Source: Aquila chrysaetos chrysaetos (Eukaryota > Chordata > Aves > Accipitriformes > Accipitridae). From it: 64,000 bases of DNA. Under the pieces are notes generated by a model. It worked only from the letters and a program-made list of their open reading frames with translations. It did not search any database and was not told the origin of the DNA. Every line of letters begins with the position of its first letter. Positions within the stretch are counted from its first letter, which is position 1. A program made the position numbers and the translations under genes. Positions 1 through 11,075 of the stretch are shown here, piece after piece. Location: NCBI RefSeq assembly GCF_900496995.4, contig NC_044005.1:25921363-25985362 (forward strand), read 5' to 3'.

Positions 1-2735
1 AAGAACATTGTCACAGGGAAAGGTGGAGAACAAGCCCTTTTGAGGAGTGGGGTTCTAGGTGCATTTTTTTCCCCTCAGTTCCATTTCTTCTCTTCATTCA
101 CATGGCTTATTGACCTGAAAATGTCTCTCAAGTACAAAGATACAGCAAGCCATGGATATGTTGTTAGGTGGCAGATTATTTACTCATTTACTTTAGAACT
201 GGCTGAATTAGTTTTCAATGTGTGCCACTATCTGAATCGTAACATGTCCCTGCATAAATACGTTGTACAGCAAGCATTACCTCCTAGCTTAGTTTTACGC
301 TGAATGATAAGCTGGGAGATTTGTAATGAGAAAACAGCAGCTGTATCAGCCTGAGGAAGGCTAGGCACACTGAGGCAGGAGGTATGGCTGTATAAAATCC
401 CTCTCTTTCCCAACACTGTCCTTGAAGGAAGGAGAAGGGGAGGGCAGGTGAAGATTGGCCAGATGGGAGCTGAAAAAGAGGTTCAGTAGCTTAAGTCATA
501 AATTCAAATACAGCACACACTTGACAGTGTGCTAAAGTCATGGCCATCTGTCAACCATTTAGTTACCATCTCTTCCCTTGTTAATAAGTGTCCTCCTCAC
601 TGAAACCCCCAGCACAACTGATACAGCACAACCGGCAATCTACATCAAAATGATTAAAAGCCGGCTACATGAAACTACGCTGTCAGTCTGTCTGACCTCA
701 GTGCTGGGTGCCCCTCAGCTCTCAGGTACTTGAACAACAGAAACAATACCCCAGGTCCTTCAGTCTTCCTTTCAGAGGTTTCCAAAACACAACCCAAGAG
801 GAAAGATTGAAGGAATAGGGTGGCTTCTTCTAGAGAATACATGGTAGCTACTTTCAAGTGTGTAAGACTGCAGAGAGGAAAGGATTCATCTTTCTCTGTA
901 TCCGCTGGGCATGGGATAAGGGCTAAGGCCTTAGACTGCTGCAAGGGAGTGTCAAGTTAGGCATGAGGAAATACTCTGGAAGGATAACAATGAACTGAAT
1001 GGATTGCCTGGGGGTGGTGGAGAATCTCCATCACCAGAGATCTTCAGGACGTGATCAGACTCTTGTCTGCAAGGGATAGGTATACTTGGGGCAAGGATAC
1101 AGAGGAACTGGGAAAGATGGTTGAGTTGGCCTCTGAAGGTCATTTCTCACTATGAGTAAGAGCTTAGCATTAGATTTCTGTTTCAGGAAGATCAGGTCCA
1201 TCCCAACAACCTCAGTAGTATAACCCAGAGCTGAATGAGGAAAGGACTGAGCTCCTTTTTCCTCTCGGTGTTCATGTCTCCACCTAGGCAGATTTGAATC
1301 TGGTCAGCGTAAAGGCACACAGCTCTGCTGCCATCCATGCTGTATTTGTTTCATTGCTAAATTGAAGACATCAGGCCTCACCTGCTACTTTTTGTGGCCA
1401 TTCAACTTTAACTAACCAAACAGGAAACCTCTCCAGACATTGTGGACATTCAAATTTTGAAAACTGGAAAAAGAAAAAAACCAAACAAACCCACAAAAAC
1501 TTCATAAGGCTTGTATTTAAGTCATAACTTAAGGCAAGCAGAACGGGGTTTACCACAGAGAGCATTCGTTTCTTTCAAACTATCACAGCAAATAGCAGAG
1601 ATTAACTTACTCATTTCAGAGAAAAATCACCATCAGACTGTGTCTTGAATGCTAAACTAATGGGGCTGTCTGAGGCAATGCACATTTTGAGTTGGAAGAA
1701 ATTATACATAATTTGGGATGCAATTTAAAGCGAGACCTTGAAAGATGTTGAGCAGGCTGTATCAGAGCATGGCATCGACTGGAACTGTATTTTATTCTGC
1801 TTAAAATGTCTGAACACAAGGAACTAGGAGATCCGGGGGCCAAGCTGTCATCTGCCAGTCATCATCAAGTGTAGCTCAGGTTATTGAAGTGGGAGATGAA
1901 AACACCAGCTGGCTGACAACTGTATAGATTATGCCAGTGGCTTCCCCTTCCCACCCCACTTGCTAAAGGGACATATTGGGAAAGGGTCCATACCAGAGAA
2001 AGCCCTTCTACACAACTGGCCAGCATGGGAGAGTGGAGTGGTGACACTCAGCGACATCAAGGCTGGGGTGAGAAAGAGGGACTGGCTGCGGTATGCTGTG
2101 CTAATTTCTGGAGAACATCTGCACAGTAGGTAATAACAACAATAAATTGCTCTTACAGTTGTTCCTCATGCCCATCTGTCAAGGTCTTCCAGAGAAAGGC
2201 ACATAGCATAATCCCTACCCTATTCAAAAGACAGGAAAACCTTGACACATGGGTGATTTACCTATGGTTGAAAAGCAGGATAGGAAATACTCCATCTCCT
2301 GGGTCACTACCAGATCTGTCCAGGGAAACTCTATCTCTACAGAGAAGGAAAAGGGACATAATATTTCTGAATGCCACACATCCAAGTTCTCTTGTGATGT
2401 TGATTTTATAGCAGGAGAAAATAAAATTTCTGCAGTAAATATTGTTTCTTTTTAATGCTTGCTCGTTATTCACTTACTCCCTGTGCTAATCTCCCTATTT
2501 ATCCATCTCTCTCTTATATACACATGCACGTGCATAGGCAAATTCATCCCCAGACAACTTCTCCCCCATCCTGCCAACAGCTCATCATATCAACACAGCA
2601 ACACTGAAAGAGCAATTTTTTCTACTATATTATAAAATATGAAGCCAGTATTTTGACAGTGACAAATCATAAGCATCAATTTGCAGGAGCATTTTAATGA
2701 GAATGGGGGAGATAATCTGCTTCACCATTCTTCCA
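1..2735. other. Non-coding DNA upstream of ZDHHC22
   Basis: No exon is recognisable. The open frames are short, lack family motifs and overlap one another on both strands. The only structure noted is a weak relic at about 2150-2320 resembling the tail of a MIR/CORE-SINE or L2-type element (listed separately). By human synteny, TMEM63C would be expected further left, outside the window. Confidence 0.6.
2150..2320 (+). repeat. Possible ancient SINE/L2-like relic
   Basis: The stretch reads like a decayed form of the conserved amniote repeat core: a tract where 'ttacagatggggaaactgaggca' would be expected, then a version of 'gacttgcccaaggtcaca', then 'cctgggtc'. Similarity is weak and judged by eye. 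It is offered mainly because better copies occur at 49.0 kb and 21.3 kb. Confidence 0.3.
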
Positions 2736-3104
2736 TTTCCTTTCCTTTCCTTTCCTTTCCTTTCCTTTCCTTTCCTTTCCTTTCCTTTCCTTTCCTTTCC
2801 TTTCCTTTTCTTTCCTTTCCTTTCCTTTCCTTTCCTTTCCTTTCCTTTCCTTTCCTTTCCTTTCCTTTCCTTTCCTTTCCTTTCCTTCCTTCCTTCCCTT
2901 CCCTTCCCTTCCCTTCCCTTCCCTTCCCTTCCTCTTCCCTTTCTCTTCCCCTTCCCCTTCTCTTCCCCTTCCCTTTCTCTTCCCCTTCCCCTTCTCTTCC
3001 CCTTCCCCTTCTCTTCCCCTTCCCCTTCTCTTCCTCTTCCCCTTCCCTTTCCTTTACTATTCCTTCCTTCCTTCCTTCCTTCCTTCCTTCCTTTCTTCCC
3101 CTTT
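2736..3104 (+). repeat. (TTTCC)n and mixed polypyrimidine tract
   Basis: About 30 near-perfect TTTCC units (2736-2885, one C-to-T interruption near 2810) run into TTCC and CCCTT units and then mixed CCCCTTCTCTT units. Not one purine interrupts positions 2736-3055 (320 nt). After ACTA, a further TTCC tract runs to 3104. Long mirror-symmetric homopyrimidine DNA can form intramolecular triplexes (H-DNA). The overlapping open frames here (all Phe/Leu/Pro/Ser on +, Lys/Glu/Arg/Gly on -) are products of the repeat, not genes. Confidence 0.97.
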
Positions 3105-4033
3105 GGCTACAGCTTGTGCTGCTCCCTGCACAGGCAGGATTAATGTCTTTCATGAGATGCAGTCCCTTCAGTCAGGAGTCTTTCATGACATGAAAAGGTT
3201 TCTCTGTAATTTTTTTTATTATTATTATTTTGATGTAAGCTGTTAAAACATGGAGAAAACACTGTCTGATTATTTAAAGATAAAATCCAGGCTGGGTCAC
3301 GTATCTCTATTGCAAGGCTCAGCCAACTTCAAATTGATGAGTTGAGGGAATATTGGAGGATTTTTATTCTCAGTAGTCGTGACAGGAGAATGAGGGAGGT
3401 GGGAGTGAAAGCTAGATGAGTTCTGAGCAGCTTTCCCTCCAGTTCTGCCAAAGGTGTCTCTTAGTTGTTCGTCACTGCAGATCCAGTGCCTACAGGCTTC
3501 GTTCGCGCTTGCTTTTATTATTGCCACTGTTTTTCTCAGAAATGTTGAATCATGAAAGTTATCTGGGAGAAAAAAGTTATTTCTGATAAAGAACCCTTGC
3601 ACACTTGCTTGCTGTCACCACCCTCCATGCTAGTGCACGTGCAGGAGACAAATGCAGCCACTGTCCCCTCCAGGCCTCTCTCCCTAGAAACTGAGACACA
3701 AAGCACACTTTAATTTTGCTCTGAACCTTCAGGCAAAGGGAGAGTTTCTTTTGGAGAAGCAGAGTCTGTGCTGACGGGCTGGCCAGTAAGCCTAGGACCT
3801 AAGATTAGGTTAAACCCATCTTTCTTTGACTTTTGATCAGCACAGAGTTTGACTGTCTCCAGGGGCAAAGCTGCAGCCCAGCAGCCGCCTTCTCTCCCCT
3901 TCTCCTGTCATGGGTGGTGGGAGAGAGGAATGCTTTTCCTCAGAGCTGGGAGGGTGCAGCACGTAGGTGTGTAGGAGAGTGAGAGGCTGTGCACAGCGCC
4001 TGTGTAGACAGTACAAGGACTGCGTGGGTGGGC
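3105..4033. other. Non-coding DNA, nothing recognised
   Basis: Unique-looking sequence between the polypyrimidine tract and the G-run. No exon, RNA gene or transposon was recognised. Confidence 0.5.
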
Positions 4034-4055
4034 GGGGGGGGGGGGGGGGGGGGGG
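4034..4055 (+). repeat. G22 homopolymer
   Basis: Twenty-two consecutive G follow TGGGTGGGC. The run can fold as a G-quadruplex, and its true length is likely to vary between reads, individuals or assemblies. It lies about 0.3 kb before the GC-rich ZDHHC22 promoter region. Confidence 0.95.
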
Positions 4056-4510
4056 TGTGCAGCTGTCAGAGGGCAAACACACGTCTGCAAAGCTTCTGCC
4101 AGCATGTCATACTGCCCAGGCACCACCTGCCCAGCTCAAAGCCTTTCCTAGCTACCTGCTGTTGTGCAAAGGTGCCCTGCAAACCCGGGGAGGCTTTGAA
4201 CCTGCAGAGACTCTCCCCCAGATTTCCCCTTGCCTCAGATGCTGGTTCCAACAGGGGCAGCTTTGGGGCAGCGGGGAGACACGCTGAAGCCTCACCCACA
4301 TAGTGGGAAGGAAGGATGCTCTGCAGGCTGGAGAGGGCAGGACGTCCCTTCCCACCGCCTGCTCTCCCTGTGGGACTTGTCAGGACCGCGGAGCCCCAAG
4401 CACACCCTTCTCCTCCCCGGGGCCCCGGGTGCTGCTCGGGGGGAGGCGGAGGGACCCGCCGGCGGTGCGGGTGGTGCTGAAGGGACAGCTCCGGGGCTGA
4501 CGGGCCGGCC

Positions 4511-4546
4511 GGGGCCGGGGCCGGGGCCGGGGCCGGGGCCGGGGCA
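4511..4546 (+). repeat. (GGGGCC)5 plus GGGGCA hexanucleotide repeat
   Basis: Five perfect GGGGCC units are followed by GGGGCA inside the ZDHHC22 CpG island, preceded by related CGGGCCGGCC sequence. This is the same unit as the human C9orf72 repeat, at a length like short normal alleles. It is G-quadruplex-prone on the + strand. Confidence 0.97.
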
Positions 4547-4802
4547 GGGACACGGGCGGGGACACGGGCAGTGGGAGCGACCGGGCACAGACAGAGTCGG
4601 GGGAGGGAGAGGACCGGGCAAGAACAGGACTGGGGAGGGAGATAGAGACAGGTGGGGAGAGGGAGAAGAGAGGACAAGGACTGAAAAGCGCAGGGACAGA
4701 GAGAGAGACAGGGGAGGAGACGGACAGAGACAGGCACGGGGCAGGCACGGCGGGGAACGGGACAGGGACAAGGCCGAACCGGGCGGGACAGCAAAAGGGC
4801 AG

Positions 4803-4855
4803 GAGGGGAGAGGGAGAGGGAGAGGGAGAGGGAGAGGGAGAGGGAGAGGGAGGGC
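4803..4855 (+). repeat. (GGGAGA)n purine repeat
   Basis: About eight GGGAGA/GAGGGA units lie inside the CpG island, downstream of a longer GA-rich stretch (about 4600-4760) with scattered GGGACA and GAGAGA motifs. It is another homopurine segment on the + strand. Confidence 0.9.
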
Positions 4856-5948
4856 GGGCGCTGGGCTGTGCTCCGGCTCGGCTGCCGGGGGGCTTTCGGC
4901 ATGCCCGGGGCTGGCCGCCGCGCCGGCCGGTAGCGGCGGCTCCGCCGGCGCCAGACACGCCGGTAACCGGGCGGCACCCCTCCGCGCCCGGGGACAAGGG
5001 GACTGCAAGGTGGCGGCGTGCAGCCCCCCAGCGCCGCGGGGCCGAGGTGGGCCCGATCCCCCGGGCCGCCGGGGCTTCGCAGACACCGCGGCGCGGGGGA
5101 GCCCCTGGGGCTGCCGGCGAGGGGGTGCTCGGGGTGCCGGGGCACCCACACCGCCACCCGGCTAGCTCCCCGCTGCGGCCGGTCCCCCGGGCTTTCCCGT
5201 GCCCTGGAGATACAGGCTGAGCCCCGGGGCCGGGGGTGCAGGGGCCGGGGGTGCCCGCCCGGTCGGCGGGGATGCGCCGTGCCCGGCCGGAGCCGCGGCT
5301 GCGGCTGCGGGGCCGCCCCGGCTCGGTAGCCCAGCGCCGCAGGTTGCATCCGGACAGCACTTGACCAGCTGTTTTGTGCATTTTCTAATTTCGTGCAGAG
5401 CAGGGCAGCGGTCATAGAGGTAATCTGTAGATCCGTGGCTTTAAAGGATAAATTAGAGCATTGGATTTGATCCGTATTGCAGTGGATTAGAGCAACCTCT
5501 CCCCCCTCCCCTTCTCCTCCCCCCCCCCCCTTCAATTCACTCCCCCCTCCTCCAGCACCACCTTTTTTCCTCTCATGCAATACCAAAACTGACCCTGCCT
5601 GGCAGAGGGACTCTGCTAGGCGAGCGAAGCGGTGCCCACATCGCCGGCACACCGCGGGAGCCGGCTCTCCCCTCCAGCCTCCGCAGCCCCTCCGGGGCAT
5701 CGCTGCTGCAAGTTCCCCGGAGGCAGACGCCGGGGCCGGGGTGCCTCCTCCGGGCGGCGGGGAGCGGTCGCTGCCCACGGGCTCTCCCTTTGCCCCGGCC
5801 CGACAGGGGCCGTGGGGCGGCGGCGAGGGAGAGCGGTCCCCGGAGGGCTTTTCCCGGAGGCAGCGGGGCCGGGACCCGGCAGGAAATGGAAGGATGAAGT
5901 GTGCAGCCGAAGCGGTGATGTTCCTTCTCTCCTTGCTTTCCCCTGCAG

Positions 5949-6524
5949 GAACGTAATCCGCAATGCTAGTTCTCAGGTTGCTCAATGTTATCGCTCCAGC
6001 CTACTTCTTGTGCATCTCCCTAGTGACCTTCGTCCTCCAGATCTTTCTCTTCATCCCCAGCATGTTCAGAGACCCTTCCACCACCCCACTTTTCTCTCCT
6101 GCTCTGCTGCATGGGGCCCTCTTCCTTTTCCTCTCAGCTAATGCCCTGGGCAACTACGTTCTTGTGATCCAGAGCTCCCCTGAGGACTTGGGCAAGGGCT
6201 TAAACTCGGGTGAAGGAGCCGAAGTGGTGGCAGACTGGCTGGATGGAAGCAGGTCCCCTGGCTCAGCCTTGCCCAGCACTCACTTCTGTAGACTGTGTGC
6301 CAGAGTCACCCAGAGGCATGACCACCACTGTTTCTTCACAGGGAACTGCATCGGGAGCAGGAACATGCGAAACTTCATTATGTTCTGCCTCTACACCTCC
6401 TTGGCTTGCCTCGACTCCCTGGTGGCAGGCATGGCTTACATTTCTGCTGCACTCTCCATGTCCTTTGCGAATCCGCTGGCCTTCCTCACTCTTCTGCCTC
6501 ACTCCATCAGCCAGTTCTTCTCAG
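5949..6524 (+). CDS. ZDHHC22: ZDHHC22, first coding exon (palmitoyltransferase, residues 1-187)
   Basis: ZDHHC22 is a multi-pass DHHC-family S-acyltransferase that moves palmitate from CoA to cysteines of client proteins. From memory, the human protein is ER/Golgi-located and brain-enriched, with the BK channel as a reported client. The exon follows a pyrimidine-rich acceptor ending CCCTGCAG. The ATG is at 5963 and the donor is TCAG|GTAAGG. Membrane segments are seen at about residues 7-31, 45-70 and 137-165. The catalytic DHHC is residues 120-123 (nucleophile C123) in RHDHHCFFTGNCIG. C109 and C112 form a CxxC pair, but the zinc-finger residues upstream are largely absent and PW after DHHC is FF. 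The 275-aa total compares with about 263 aa in human as I remember it; extra residues probably lie in the 72-105 loop. The listed interval includes 14 nt of 5' UTR. Confidence 0.93.
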
Positions 6525-8199
6525 GTAAGGACTCCTTCCTCGGAGATGAGGACCGTCTTCCTCCTCCAGGGTTCTCGCCGCTGGGGGGACATGATCTTCC
6601 TCAGATAGCTGTGTGTATGTAGCAGTGGTGGGGAAATGGGCAAGAGGGAGAATTGGCTGTGTTCAACAAAGTCCTCTTTAGAGGCTAGATATAGCCTTTG
6701 CAAAGGACTTTGCTTCACCTGAAATAGAGGCTGGGACCCACTCCAGGTTACAGCCACAGCCCTATTCCTAATGCATTAGGCTCTGGAAGACGCCCCATGA
6801 ACAGCTTGACGGTGACAGAATAGGGCTATCTATTGTGCAGGGAGCGTGTGTAATTCGATGGAGGAGAGGGATTTCACTCATTGTACTGCAGGTGAGGGGA
6901 ACCTGCTGCCTGTCCTACAGGATCTGTAGGTTTTCATATCCTACAAGTCTGCAGGTTCCCCATATCCCAGCGGAGATATTCTCATTCTCTTTATCCATGT
7001 CCACTCAGCCCCTCCACTGTCACCCACCTTGTGTCTCCTGGCAGCACAAAGTTACTGAGATCTTGCCATCCTTCCAGCACAGGAGAATTGGGGTTCAGGC
7101 AACAGAAACCAGGAGAGGACTTAATGTGACATGATTAGCCACCTCTCTCGTGACCGCAGTCTGGGACATAGGTCCACAGAGAACCAGGGGGAATTCTCTG
7201 TGCCTGCTTTTTGCAAGAGCTCCACATCAAAAGCAAATATCTCTTTCTCCTTGTCCCCATCCCTTACCCTTCCTTCTGCTTCTCCCCCTTTCCCCTCTCT
7301 CTCTGCCCTTCCATAAATCTCCACAACCCTTCCCCTTCCCCCTCCTGATTCCACTCCCATAACTCTTCCTCTGCTCTTCCAGCCTTGCCTCTTCACCCTT
7401 CAACATGGCCTCAAATTCTCCAATGTCACCCTTTCTCTGTCCAAACCCAAGAACTAGATAAAACCTGGTCTCAGAGAAGGGACTATGCAGACAGCCTAGA
7501 CTGTTATTCCACCCTGAAAGTGACTGCAGAAAAATGCCATTTTCCCCCCTAGGCAGCTCATGCCTCGCACACTTAGATCAGCTTTTGTTAGACTAAAATA
7601 GGTATCCCATATATTTCAGCTTTGCAGATTCAGCTGAGCTCAGTAAGAAGGGCCCGGAGTCTGTTTTGTCTCGTGCATCATCACCAGAAGTGTTGATTAT
7701 GATCTGAGTGTGGAGTCTCCACTGCTGGGGATACAGGACCCAGAGAGGCCCCAGCTTGCTTTTCGGATTCCAGGCTGGGTTTGCAGGGTTGCCATCTGAA
7801 AACAAACAAATATCTCTCTACTTGGCAAATCAGCAGATTTGTCATGGTAATCACTGAGAGACAATAAACATGAAATCCTGCCATGACATTTTTATGGAGT
7901 CATTTTTCCAAGTAGAAGAATTTTTGTAAATAATGTTGCACGATCTTCACTAGCGTTAAAAACACTGGGAATCATTTTCCCCTGTGCCTGCTCTGCTCAG
8001 CACAGCAGCCCAGGAGGGGGAGCAGGGATGTAGGAGGAGATTATTAAGGAATTAGTTCTCTCTCTCTGACTCTGAGGGCTCATCTGCACTGAGCTGGGTC
8101 CTGGCATATGTTTGAAGAGCCACTGAAGTGCCCCAGCTCTGGTGTCAGCAACTGCAGTGACAAAGACAGTGTGTGGGCAGTGCTTGAGTGGGACACAAC

Positions 8200-8237
8200 G
8201 GGGCTGGGTGCGGGGCTGGGTGCAGGGCTGGGAGCTG
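8200..8237 (+). repeat. Short 12-bp minisatellite
   Basis: Three tandem copies of a unit close to GGGCTGGGTGCG, followed by diverged GGGCTGGGAGCT copies, lie inside the ZDHHC22 intron. Confidence 0.7.
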
Positions 8238-9488
8238 GGAGCCAGAACACCCTCGAGAGGCAGCAGCTCCCAGCAGCTCCCACCAAACCTCTAGCTCGGC
8301 TGGGGTGAGAACTGCTGCCTCACACAGGAATATATGGGTGCATGGTGTCTTGGTTGCTTGGGAGGAAGGGCCTACTGGCTTTCTACCAGCACATTTAACC
8401 TCCAGTTCAGGAAAGAAAAAAACAGCCTGGAATAATTACCTGGAAGGGTTGTTGTAGGATCCAAACAGAGCATTGCTATAGCAGGGAAGAAAACTTTACC
8501 TTTCTTCTTCTCCATCATGCTCTCTGCACTGGAGGAGGAGTAAAGGAGGATGAAGGGTGAATCTGCTGGTCTTATGTCAACTGCGTGTTTCCCTGCTTTC
8601 ATGCTGGGAAAATTTTCAGTTGGCTCGTTCTGCCCAGACTGTGCTCGGGCATGGATTTCAGAATCCAACCCAGAGTCTGTAATTTCAGCCTGTGATTCAG
8701 CTTTTCTGGCATAGATAATGTATGGCAATAAGCTTGAGATCATACCAGGTCACTCAGAGCAAAAGTGAATCCGAGGCTAAAATGGGCTGTGGTGATGAGG
8801 GACAAATGGAGAGCACTTTTGTAAACACAGGTCAGATTGGATCCACAAAAGAAATTATAGAAAATGCTTTATGTAGGTAACCTGAAGAAAAGGTTAAAAA
8901 AATCATGTATCTGGAATGTACGGCTCAGAGATGCTTAATATTCGCAAATGGAAACAACGGTAATTACTTTCTTGATGTTTAATTTCAGCTGCTCATAGAA
9001 ATAAAGCTTACAGCCACCTTGCAAAGGCTCTAAAGAAAATAGCTGTCTTTCTCCATACCCCATCTGAATATCAGCTGTAGGAAAGAACAAATGTGTGTCA
9101 TACTCTGGTCCAGTAAAAGAGGGGCAGAGAAACCCATATTTGGCTCTGGGCTTCCTACCTGATAGATTAAGTTATTCCGACAGAATTGGTATGAGGATTT
9201 GTCATCATCCTAAGGGGTTTGTTCTTCCCTTGCTGTATTGCATACGAAGCCCACTGAACTGAATGGGATCTAATGAGAAGGGAAAGATGACATTGCATTT
9301 AGGAAGAAAACTGAATGACTCCTGTGCCTTTTTCAAGTGAGGGCAATCTCTGAAAGCTGGGGGCTGTAGTCAGTGTCCTAACAAATCATCCTCAGAGGGG
9401 CCTGCTGGCTGAGCCCAAAGCTTGACGTGATTGCCACGGGTCAGCCCCCATCTCTCACTTACAGCACTGCCAGGTGGAGAAGCCAGGA

Positions 9489-9620
9489 TTCATAGATTGC
9501 AAAATCAGATGACACCACCTAATCCAGCCTTCTGTATAAGAGAACCAAGAGATGCTTATCCAGCCACCCTTGTATTGAACTTAAAACCTGAAGCAGCCAC
9601 GTACCTGTTTTAGGCAGGAC
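9489..9620 (-). mobile_element. Ancient CR1-like LINE 3'-end relic
   Basis: Read on the + strand, 'ggattcatagattgcaaaat' is followed by 'aatccagccttctgtataag' and later 'cttgtattgaac'. This matches by eye the reverse complement of the 3' end of old amniote CR1 families (tcatagatt... atctagtctgacctcctgtataa... cctgtattgagc). It is highly diverged and non-coding, and lies in the ZDHHC22 intron. Confidence 0.55.
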
Positions 9621-10257
9621 ACCTGTACTGCCCACGCAATCCCTGCTCCAGCAGAATTGCTCTTGCAGGGCCTCAGGGCGACCAGAGCTTTCACCGGCCT
9701 GAGTCTGTCTGCCCCATGGTCTTCCAGAGAGATGGGAGCACGTGAGAGCTTTTTCATTTCTAAACCTCACAGGAACCAGTGAGAGGATATCACCTATTTG
9801 TACCAGTATTGACACACATTTAATTTTCTTTGTGTGCCTGCGTGTAAATATGGGTGTTTAATAATATACCAATATACACAAAATATGTGTGTACACATTC
9901 ATATGCACACACAGAGAATATTATTTTAATGAGTTAGATCTGCCTACGCACTGAAAGGTCACTCAGTGATACCTGCTATTATACTAATATTTTCCAGATG
10001 GAGTTCTAAAATCATTGTAGAGGAAAGGGCCCACAGAATATTTTTATTCAAATATATTCAGCATAAATATATACTACAAAAACTGTTGAATTAGAATCTT
10101 CAGACCTACAAGTATTTTGAGTATTCTAGCAGCAACTTTAAAAAAGGAATTTGGTTTGTATTTTGGAAAGTTTTCTGTTTCTGTTTCTTGCATTCATATA
10201 AAAACTGCCTTTGCCCAATGGTAGGAATGTCATTACCAATTTATTTTTCTTTTTTAC

Positions 10258-10327
10258 TATATTTTATATATATATATATATATTATTTTTATATATATAT
10301 ATAGTGATGAGAGAGAGAGAAAGAGAA
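10258..10327. repeat. AT-dinucleotide cluster followed by (GA)n
   Basis: Two TA runs (about 10265-10283 and 10290-10303) are separated by ATTATTTTT, followed by GAGAGAGAGAAAGAGAAA. The two TA runs can pair as a weak hairpin. This is an ordinary microsatellite. Confidence 0.9.
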
Positions 10328-10809
10328 ATCCCAAATCTTTCTGCCTAGTATTAATGCACACAGTAAGGCTTCTGGAAGCATCTACATGCTGCTGTAGGAC
10401 CCACATGTCTTTTCAAAAGGAACCTAGAAATCTTAGATTCACTGTGGTGTGCAGGTAGATCCTTAAATAAATTAACCAACCATTCTTCAAAACATTGCTG
10501 AAGTCTTACCGACATGTTTCACTCTGGCTGAATTTGCCCCTGTAATCTAGGTCCTCGCATTAACAGCAGAGGAAGAAGCGTACGTAGACCATTACCGTTT
10601 TAGCAATTCCCCAGCGGGGTCCATTGCATCAGATGTTACGAAGGAAACAACTTTATATAGTTGGAGCAACCAGCCTGTCTTGCTCCTAACTCCCCACTTG
10701 TGGCCAGAGAATATAGGCAGCTCGTCGGGGCTGAGTGTTACACTGGCGTGTGAGGTGTGTCTAAACTCTTTCTTTTATTGTCCTCCCTCCCCCGACTCTT
10801 GGTCTGCAG

Positions 10810-11075
10810 GAGCTCTCCTTAGCTCTGAGATGTTTGTCATCCTCATGCTCTACCTCTGGCTTGGGATCGGACTGGCCTGCGCTGGCTTCTGCTGCCACCA
10901 GATGCTGCTGATCCTGCGTGGGCAGACGCGGTACCAGGTGCGGAAAGGGATGGTGGTAAGAGCCCGGCCCTGGAGGGAGAACCTGCAAGAGGTCTTTGGC
11001 AAGAGGTGGCTGCTAGGACTTCTCATCCCTGTGCTGAACGTGGGAAGTGACTACTGTAGGCAGAAAGAGAAATAA
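10810..11075 (+). CDS. ZDHHC22: ZDHHC22, last coding exon (residues 188-275)
   Basis: This exon follows a TCTGCAG acceptor. The split glycine codon (G from 6524 plus GA here) restores the frame, giving 562 + 266 = 828 coding nt. It encodes the fourth membrane segment (about residues 195-216, MFVILMLYLWLGIGLACAGF) and a cytosolic tail with GQTRYQVRKG at the place where most DHHC enzymes carry a TTxE motif. The tail continues with RARPWRENLQEVFGKRWLLGLLIPVLNVG, part of which resembles the aromatic PaCCT segment of the family. The match to the mammalian ZDHHC22 C-terminus, as I recall it, is close. The stop codon TAA (11073-11075) sits inside an AATAAA hexamer (11071-11076). Confidence 0.93.

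Larger units (their letters stand above)
4360..5900 (+). promoter_or_regulatory. ZDHHC22: CpG island / presumed ZDHHC22 promoter and 5' UTR region
   Basis: GC and CpG content rise sharply here, with an AT-richer gap at about 5380-5610 that contains a C12 run (5519-5530). No TATA box was seen. The coding exon begins with a splice acceptor at 5948, so a non-coding first exon should lie inside this island. A GAG-GTAATC donor-like site near 5420 is one candidate, but I cannot choose among several. The long open frames that cross the island on both strands come from its lack of AT-rich stop codons and from repeats, and should not be read as proteins. Confidence 0.75.
6525..10809 (+). other. ZDHHC22: ZDHHC22 intron
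   Basis: A 4.3-kb phase-1 intron from GTAAGG to a pyrimidine-rich acceptor (TTATTGTCCTCCCTCCCCC...TCTGCAG). It contains a pyrimidine-rich stretch near 7240-7330, a three-copy GGGCTGGGTGC(A/G) minisatellite near 8200-8237, an old CR1 3'-end relic near 9489-9620 and an AT-dinucleotide cluster near 10260-10305. No further exon was recognised. Confidence 0.85.

Noticed and set aside
2681-3193. Open frames of 143-170 codons on both strands
   Set aside because: They are made wholly from TTTCC/CCCTT repeat units.
4066-5985. Very long minus-strand open frame (639 codons) and overlapping frames on both strands
   Set aside because: They span the GC-rich CpG island, include repeat-encoded Pro/Arg/Gly/Leu-Ser runs, occur on both strands at once, and cross the real ZDHHC22 splice acceptor. 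The frames are a base-composition effect.
10258-10305. AT-rich hairpin as a microRNA precursor
   Set aside because: Simple TA dinucleotide runs with no mature-arm asymmetry; low-complexity sequence.
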